From: Mycobacterium sp.
GTDB lineage: Bacteria > Actinomycetota > Actinomycetes > Mycobacteriales > Mycobacteriaceae
Length of the DNA: 64,000 nt
Assembly: GCA_025965895.1 (NCBI GenBank)
Contig: JAOPWC010000114.1
Location: 147,483 to 211,482, forward strand
Direction of reading: 5' to 3'
Position 1 is the first letter of the stretch. Every line of letters begins with the position of its first letter. Positions 59,432 to 64,000 of this stretch are shown here, piece by piece. The position numbers and the translations under genes are program-made. Below the pieces are notes generated by a model. The model was not told the DNA's origin. It made no database searches and was given only the letters and a program-made list of their open reading frames with translations.

Positions 59432-60301
59432 GTGTCGACGACCTCCGTCCTGCGCTCTCGGTTCCCGCGGGGAATCGCCAGTGCCGAGAAGTTCGCCGGC
59501 GCTCCCACCCGGTTCCTCGACAGCGTCGGGCACGTTGCCTGGTTCATCGTCACCGCGGTCGGATCGATCGGGCACACCTTGCGGTATTACCGCAAGGAGA
59601 TGCTGCGGCTGATCGCCGAGATCGGCATGGGCACCGGCGCGATGGCGGTGATCGGTGGCACTGTCGCGATCGTCGGCTTCGTGACGCTGTCCGGCTCGTC
59701 GCTGGTGGCGATTCAGGGTTTTGCGTCGCTGGGCAATATCGGCGTCGAGGCGTTCACCGGGTTCTTCGCCGCACTGATCAACGTGCGCATCGCTGCGCCC
59801 GTGGTGGCGGGTGTTGCCCTGGCGGCCACGGTCGGTGCCGGCGCCACCGCCGAGCTGGGCGCCATGCGCATCAGCGAGGAAATCGACGCGCTCGAGGTGA
59901 TGGGCATCAAGTCCATCTCCTATTTGGTGTCGACTCGAATCATGGCCGGTTTCGTGGTGATCATCCCGCTCTACGCGATGGCGATCATCATGTCGTTCTT
60001 CTCCGCACAGGTGACCACCACCTTCTTCTACGGCCAGTCTTTCGGCACCTACGACCACTACTTCCGCACATTCCTGCGGCCCGAGGACGTGTTCTGGTCG
60101 TTCGTGCAGGCGGTCATCATCTCGGTCATCGTGATGATCAACCACTGCTATTTCGGCTACTTCGCCAGCGGCGGTCCTGTCGGCGTCGGCGAGGCCGTCG
60201 GCCGGTCGATGCGCACCTCGCTGGTGGCGATCGTCTGCGTGGTCCTGTTCGCCTCGTTGGCGCTCTACGGCGTCGACCCGAACTTCAACCTCACGGTGTA
60301 G
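59432..60301 (+). CDS. yrbE1B: YrbE1B, Mce1 permease subunit (MlaE-like)
   Basis: A 289-residue YrbE/MlaE permease, the second membrane subunit of Mce1. The EExDALEVMGIKS coupling motif and the GFASLGNIGVEAFTGFFAAL helix are typical. GTG 59432 comes right after the yrbE1A stop and gives the exact length of the M. tuberculosis protein; ATG/GTG alternatives upstream lie in yrbE1A. It is followed by mce1A after three bases. Confidence 0.95.
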   Translation: MSTTSVLRSRFPRGIASAEKFAGAPTRFLDSVGHVAWFIVTAVGSIGHTLRYYRKEMLRLIAEIGMGTGAMAVIGGTVAIVGFVTLSGSSLVAIQGFASLGNIGVEAFTGFFAALINVRIAAPVVAGVALAATVGAGATAELGAMRISEEIDALEVMGIKSISYLVSTRIMAGFVVIIPLYAMAIIMSFFSAQVTTTFFYGQSFGTYDHYFRTFLRPEDVFWSFVQAVIISVIVMINHCYFGYFASGGPVGVGEAVGRSMRTSLVAIVCVVLFASLALYGVDPNFNLTV

Positions 60302-60304
60302 CGC

Positions 60305-61516
60305 ATGACGTCACCGTTGAACACGAAACGTCAGCCCCCGTACAAGCTCGCCGGTCTGATCTTGACGTTGCTTACCATCGCCGCGGTCGTGCTGGTGTAC
60401 TTCCAGTTCCGCGGCGACTTCCTGGATCGCGCAAAGCTGACCATGATCTCGGCGCGCGCGGGCTTGTCGATGGATCCCGGTGCCAAGGTCACCTACAACG
60501 GCGTGGAGATCGGCCGGGTCGGCAAGGTCGATGAGGTCAAGGTCGGCGATGAGCAACGGGCGAAGATCACCCTTGAGGTGGATCGCAAGTACGTCAACCT
60601 GATTCCGAAGAACGTCGAGGCCGACATCACTGCGACCACGGTGTTCGGCAACAAGTACATCTCGTTCAAGTCGCCGAAAGATCCGACCCCGCAACGCATC
60701 ACGACTTCCGATGTGATCGACGTGACGGCGGTGACCACCGAATTCAACACATTGTTCGAGACGGTGGTGGATGTGGCTCAGCAGGTCGACCCGATCAAGC
60801 TGAACCAGACCCTGTCGGCCACCGCAGAGGCGCTCGGCGGGCTCGGCGATCGGTTCGGCCAGGCGATCGTGCACGGCAACGAGATCCTGGCCGACATCAA
60901 CCCGCAGTTGCCTCAGCTTCGCAAGGACAACCAGTTGTTGGCCGGGCTCGGTGACGTATACGCCAATGCCGCGCCGGACCTTTTCGACGGCCTGGAGCAC
61001 GCCGTGACGACCGCGCGGACGCTCAACGAGCAGCAGGGCAACGTCGATCAGGCGCTGATGGCCGCGGTCGGGTTCGGCAACACCGGCGGCGACATCTTCG
61101 AACGCGGGGGGCCGTATCTGGTCCGCGGCACCGCAGACCTGGTGCCCACCTCACAGCTGCTCGACACCTACAGCCCCGCGCTGGCGTGCACGATCCGCAA
61201 CTTCCACGACGTCGAACCGAAGGTCGCGGCATCGCTTGGCGGCAACGGCTATTCGCTGCGAACCCTCTCGGAACTCATGGGAGCCGGTAACCCCTACGTA
61301 TATCCCGACAACCTGCCGCGGGTGAACGCACGGGGTGGCCCCGAGGGCAGGCCGGGCTGTTGGCAGCCCATCACGCGTGATCTGTGGCCTGCGCCCTACT
61401 TGGTGATGGACAGCGGTGCCTCCATCGCGCCGTACAACCATTTCGGACTCGGCCAGCCGATCCTGATCGAGTACGTGTGGGGGCGCCAGGTCGGGGAGAA
61501 CACGATCAACCCATGA
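60305..61516 (+). CDS. mce1A: Mce1A, substrate-binding MCE-domain protein
   Basis: A 403-residue protein. An N-terminal membrane anchor (about 16-33) is followed by the MCE domain (residues 40-120, SMDPGAKVTYNGVEIGRVGK), then a long helical region (150-280) and a C-terminal region with CTIRNFHDVEPKVAA. The M. tuberculosis form is about 50 residues longer at its ends, by memory. Six MCE subunits form a hexamer or helical tunnel carrying fatty acids across the envelope. ATG 60305; its stop overlaps the mce1B start (ATGA). Confidence 0.94.
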   Translation: MTSPLNTKRQPPYKLAGLILTLLTIAAVVLVYFQFRGDFLDRAKLTMISARAGLSMDPGAKVTYNGVEIGRVGKVDEVKVGDEQRAKITLEVDRKYVNLIPKNVEADITATTVFGNKYISFKSPKDPTPQRITTSDVIDVTAVTTEFNTLFETVVDVAQQVDPIKLNQTLSATAEALGGLGDRFGQAIVHGNEILADINPQLPQLRKDNQLLAGLGDVYANAAPDLFDGLEHAVTTARTLNEQQGNVDQALMAAVGFGNTGGDIFERGGPYLVRGTADLVPTSQLLDTYSPALACTIRNFHDVEPKVAASLGGNGYSLRTLSELMGAGNPYVYPDNLPRVNARGGPEGRPGCWQPITRDLWPAPYLVMDSGASIAPYNHFGLGQPILIEYVWGRQVGENTINP

Positions 61517-62544
61517 AAATCACCGGAACAGCCATCAAGCTCGGCATCGTCACACTGGTGCTGCTGCTGTTCACCGCCCTCATCATCGTGGTGTTCGGCC
61601 AGATGCGGTTCGACCGCACCACGGGGTATTCGGCGATCTTCTCCAACGCCAGCGGGTTGCGGTCCGGACAGTTCGTTCGCGCTTCCGGTGTGGAGGTCGG
61701 CAAGGTCTCCAACGTCGAACTGATCAACGGCGGATCGCAGGTGAAGATCGACTTCAACGTCGACCGCTCGCTGCAGCTGTTCGACGGGACGACCGCTTCC
61801 ATCCGGTACCTGAACCTGATCGGCGACCGGTACATGGAGCTCAAGCGCGGCGACAGCGACAAGCGGTTGCCCGGCGGTGGCACCATTCCGGTCGAACACA
61901 CCCAACCCGCGCTCGACCTCGACGCGTTGATCGGCGGGTTCCGCCCGGTGTTCCGCGCCCTCGACCCCGACAAGGTCAACAACATCGCTCAGTCGATCAT
62001 CACGGTCTTCCAGGGCCAGGGCGGCACCATCAACGACATCCTTGACCAGACCGCGTCGCTGACGTCGGCGCTGGCCGATCGTGACAAGGCCATCGGCGAG
62101 GTGATCCGCAACCTCAACACCGTGCTCGACACCACGGTCAAGCATCAGCAGCAGTTCGACGCGACCGTGCAGGACTTCGAGAAGCTCATCACCGGACTGA
62201 AGAACCGCGAAGATCCGATTGCCAGCTCGGTCGCCAACATCAGCGACGCGGCAGGCACGATCGCCGACCTGCTTGCCGACAATCGGCCGCTGCTGCAGAG
62301 CACCGTCACCAATCTCGAGGGGGTCCAGCAGCCGCTCGTGGACCAGAAGGCTCAGCTCAACGACATCCTGACCCGGCTGCCAACGGCGTTCAACATCATC
62401 GGCAGGGCCGGTGGCATCTACGGCGACTTCTTCAACTTCTACGCCTGCGATATCTCGTTGAAGCTCAACGGCTTGCAGCCGGGGGGTCCGGTGCGAACCG
62501 TCAAGATCACGTCGCAGCCGTCGGGTAGGTGCACGCCGCAATGA
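61513..62544 (+). CDS. mce1B: Mce1B, substrate-binding MCE-domain protein
   Basis: A 343-residue protein starting at ATG 61513 inside the mce1A stop. It has an N-terminal anchor (IKLGIVTLVLLLFTALIIVV), the MCE domain (ASGLRSGQFVRASGVEVGKV) and a long alpha-helical tail. It also shows the MCE pattern with NRYMELKRGD-like RYMELKRG. It partners the other Mce1 subunits in the lipid-import channel. A frame open upstream to 61384 lies within mce1A and is rejected. The stop overlaps the mce1C ATG. Confidence 0.94.
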   Translation: MKITGTAIKLGIVTLVLLLFTALIIVVFGQMRFDRTTGYSAIFSNASGLRSGQFVRASGVEVGKVSNVELINGGSQVKIDFNVDRSLQLFDGTTASIRYLNLIGDRYMELKRGDSDKRLPGGGTIPVEHTQPALDLDALIGGFRPVFRALDPDKVNNIAQSIITVFQGQGGTINDILDQTASLTSALADRDKAIGEVIRNLNTVLDTTVKHQQQFDATVQDFEKLITGLKNREDPIASSVANISDAAGTIADLLADNRPLLQSTVTNLEGVQQPLVDQKAQLNDILTRLPTAFNIIGRAGGIYGDFFNFYACDISLKLNGLQPGGPVRTVKITSQPSGRCTPQ

Positions 62545-64000
62545 GGACGCTGGAGGGTTCGAACCGCATCCGAAACGGGATGATGGGCATCATCATGCTG
62601 GTGATCGTCATCGGCGTGGGGCAGAGCATCGCCAGTGTGCCGATGCTGTTCGCGACGCCGACGTACTACGCCCAGTTCGCGGACACCGGCGGCATCAACA
62701 AGGGCGACAAAGTGCGCATCGCCGGCGTTGACATCGGCAAGGTGCGGTCGATGGATATCGACGGCGACAAGGTCAAGATCGGCTACTCGCTCGACGGCAC
62801 GCAGATCGGCACCGAGAGCCGTGCGTCCATCCGTACTGACACCATCCTGGGCAAGCGCGACATCGAGATTGAGCCGCGCGGAACAAAACCGTTGCGCGCC
62901 AGTGGCATTCTGCCGCTGGGCCAGACCACCACGCCATACCAGATCTACGATGCGTTCTTCGACGTGACGAAGGCGGCGTCGGGCTGGGACACCCAGACGG
63001 TGAAGCGATCGCTTAACGTGTTGTCGGAAACCATCGACCAGACCTACCCGCACCTTTCTGCCGCGCTCGACGGCGTGGCCCGGTTCTCGGACACCATCGG
63101 TAAGCGCGACGACCAGATCAAACAATTGCTCGCCAACGCCAACAAGATCGCGGGCATCCTCGGCAACCGCAGCGAGCAGATCAACCGACTGCTCGTCAAC
63201 GCTCAGTCACTGCTTTCGGCGATCAACGAACGCAACTACGCGGTCAGCATGCTGCTGGAGCGGGTGGGGTCCTTCTCTGAACAGGTAAGGGGCTTCATCA
63301 ACGACAACCCGAACCTCAACCGAGTATTGGAGCAGCTGCGCACAATCAGCGACGTCCTGCGCAACCGCAGGACCGATCTGATGCAAACGCTGACCACGGT
63401 GGCCAAATTCGTTGCGTCGCTTGGTGAGGCGGTGGCGTCCGGCCCGTACTTCAAAGTGATGTTGGCGAACCTGTTGCCGTACCAGATACTTCAGCCGTTC
63501 GTCGACGCCGCATTCAAGAAGCGCGGCATCGATCCCGAGGAGTTCTGGCGCAACGCCGGCCTGCCCGCCTTCCGGTTCCCCGACCCGAACGGGCAGCGGT
63601 TCGATAACGGCGCTCCTGCGCCTGCGCCAACGGTGCTGGAGGGCACACCGGAACATCCCGGACCCGGGGTGCTGAAGGGCTCGCCGTGCTCCTACACGCC
63701 GCCTGCCGACGGCCTGCCGAGGCCCGGCAATCCGTTGCCGTGCGCGCAGCTGGACCAGGGCCCCTACGGCTCGGTGCCCGGTGGGTTCGGACCGCCCGAC
63801 GTGGCCACGTCGGCGCCCAACCCGAACGGACCCGGATTCACTCCTGGTGTCCCCGCCGCGGCCATCCCCGGTCAGATGCCGCCGGACATGCCCGGCGCTC
63901 CGGTCCCGCTGCCGCCTGCGCCTCCTGGTGCGCGCACTGTGCCGCTCGGCCCGCTGCCCGCGCCGCCCGACTTCACGCCGGGCATCGCGCCGCTGCCGCC
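62541..64000 (+). CDS. mce1C: Mce1C, partial (runs off the right edge)
   Basis: The first 486 codons are present, starting at ATG 62541 in the mce1B stop (ATGA). The N-terminal anchor (MGIIMLVIVIGVGQSIASVP), MCE domain (DTGGINKGDKVRIAGVDIGK) and a helical stretch to about residue 300 are followed by a proline-rich tail (GAPVPLPPAPPGARTV at the visible end). The tail has repeated PxPPP patterns and an unusually long extension, as known for Mce C subunits. The stop codon lies outside the window, so total length is unknown. Confidence 0.93.
   Translation, partial: MRTLEGSNRIRNGMMGIIMLVIVIGVGQSIASVPMLFATPTYYAQFADTGGINKGDKVRIAGVDIGKVRSMDIDGDKVKIGYSLDGTQIGTESRASIRTDTILGKRDIEIEPRGTKPLRASGILPLGQTTTPYQIYDAFFDVTKAASGWDTQTVKRSLNVLSETIDQTYPHLSAALDGVARFSDTIGKRDDQIKQLLANANKIAGILGNRSEQINRLLVNAQSLLSAINERNYAVSMLLERVGSFSEQVRGFINDNPNLNRVLEQLRTISDVLRNRRTDLMQTLTTVAKFVASLGEAVASGPYFKVMLANLLPYQILQPFVDAAFKKRGIDPEEFWRNAGLPAFRFPDPNGQRFDNGAPAPAPTVLEGTPEHPGPGVLKGSPCSYTPPADGLPRPGNPLPCAQLDQGPYGSVPGGFGPPDVATSAPNPNGPGFTPGVPAAAIPGQMPPDMPGAPVPLPPAPPGARTVPLGPLPAPPDFTPGIAPLP

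Overview
The window looks like chromosomal DNA of a high-GC actinomycete, almost certainly a Mycobacterium (Mycolicibacterium type, probably a fast-growing environmental species). The grounds are the mce1 locus at the right end, the tandem PPM-type SAM methyltransferases, the TB18.5-like and YrbE/Mce proteins, frequent GTG/TTG starts, and a gene order that tracks the M. tuberculosis Rv0139-Rv0171 stretch as I remember it. No database was consulted, so all Rv equivalences are from memory and from protein motifs.

Layout. 0.0-7.1 kb: ClC chloride channel, a degenerate ABC-ATPase-like protein with a YhgE/Pip membrane protein, a DUF4239 membrane protein, an Rv0139-like epimerase, a P-type ATPase scrap and a small exported protein. 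7.3-13.2 kb: complete fructose phosphotransferase system (ptsH, fruA, 1-phosphofructokinase, DeoR repressor, divergent ptsI). 13.2-18.0 kb: pirin, a DUF5666-like lipoprotein, an L,D-transpeptidase, a small membrane protein and a lytic transglycosylase. 18.2-24.4 kb: Rv0144-Rv0149-like block (TetR, three tandem methyltransferases, aldehyde dehydrogenase, SDR, quinone-reductase scrap). 24.4-34.8 kb: an accessory block absent from the M. tuberculosis order, with a FadD ligase, a PapA-like acyltransferase, an MBL-fold protein, an epimerase, small ORFs, an AraC regulator, PadR, decayed gene scraps and a nitronate monooxygenase. 35.0-41.1 kb: ptbB, fadE2, a SnoaL-like protein, cyanase and the proton-translocating transhydrogenase pntAa-pntAb-pntB. 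41.5-55.8 kb: HAD hydrolase, a dead tnpB, a SoxR-linked SDR/QueA-like operon, envelope-stress type small membrane proteins, two copies of an [alcohol dehydrogenase / thioesterase] divergent pair, TetR and MarR-like regulators, a large acyl-CoA dehydrogenase and a TB18.5-like protein. 56.0-64.0 kb: mce1R, fadD5, yrbE1A, yrbE1B, mce1A, mce1B and the first 486 codons of mce1C, which runs off the window.

The most striking feature is how many genes are broken in informative ways. pntAb and soxR each carry one in-frame TAG inside an otherwise intact conserved frame. Two methyltransferase scraps (15157-15291 and 21763-21867) and a quinone-reductase scrap (24281-24417) each keep only the first and last few codons of the gene, as if the middle had been cleanly removed; a fourth methyltransferase (50294-50894) lost its cofactor-binding segment. 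An AraC regulator begins with the same codons as a neighbouring methyltransferase. An interspersed repeat with a shared core of about 20 bp occurs as tandem pairs at two loci, once in frame inside pntAa. A direct repeat of about 147 bp brackets the 4.2 kb acyltransferase/MBL/epimerase/AraC cluster, suggesting how that cluster was built.
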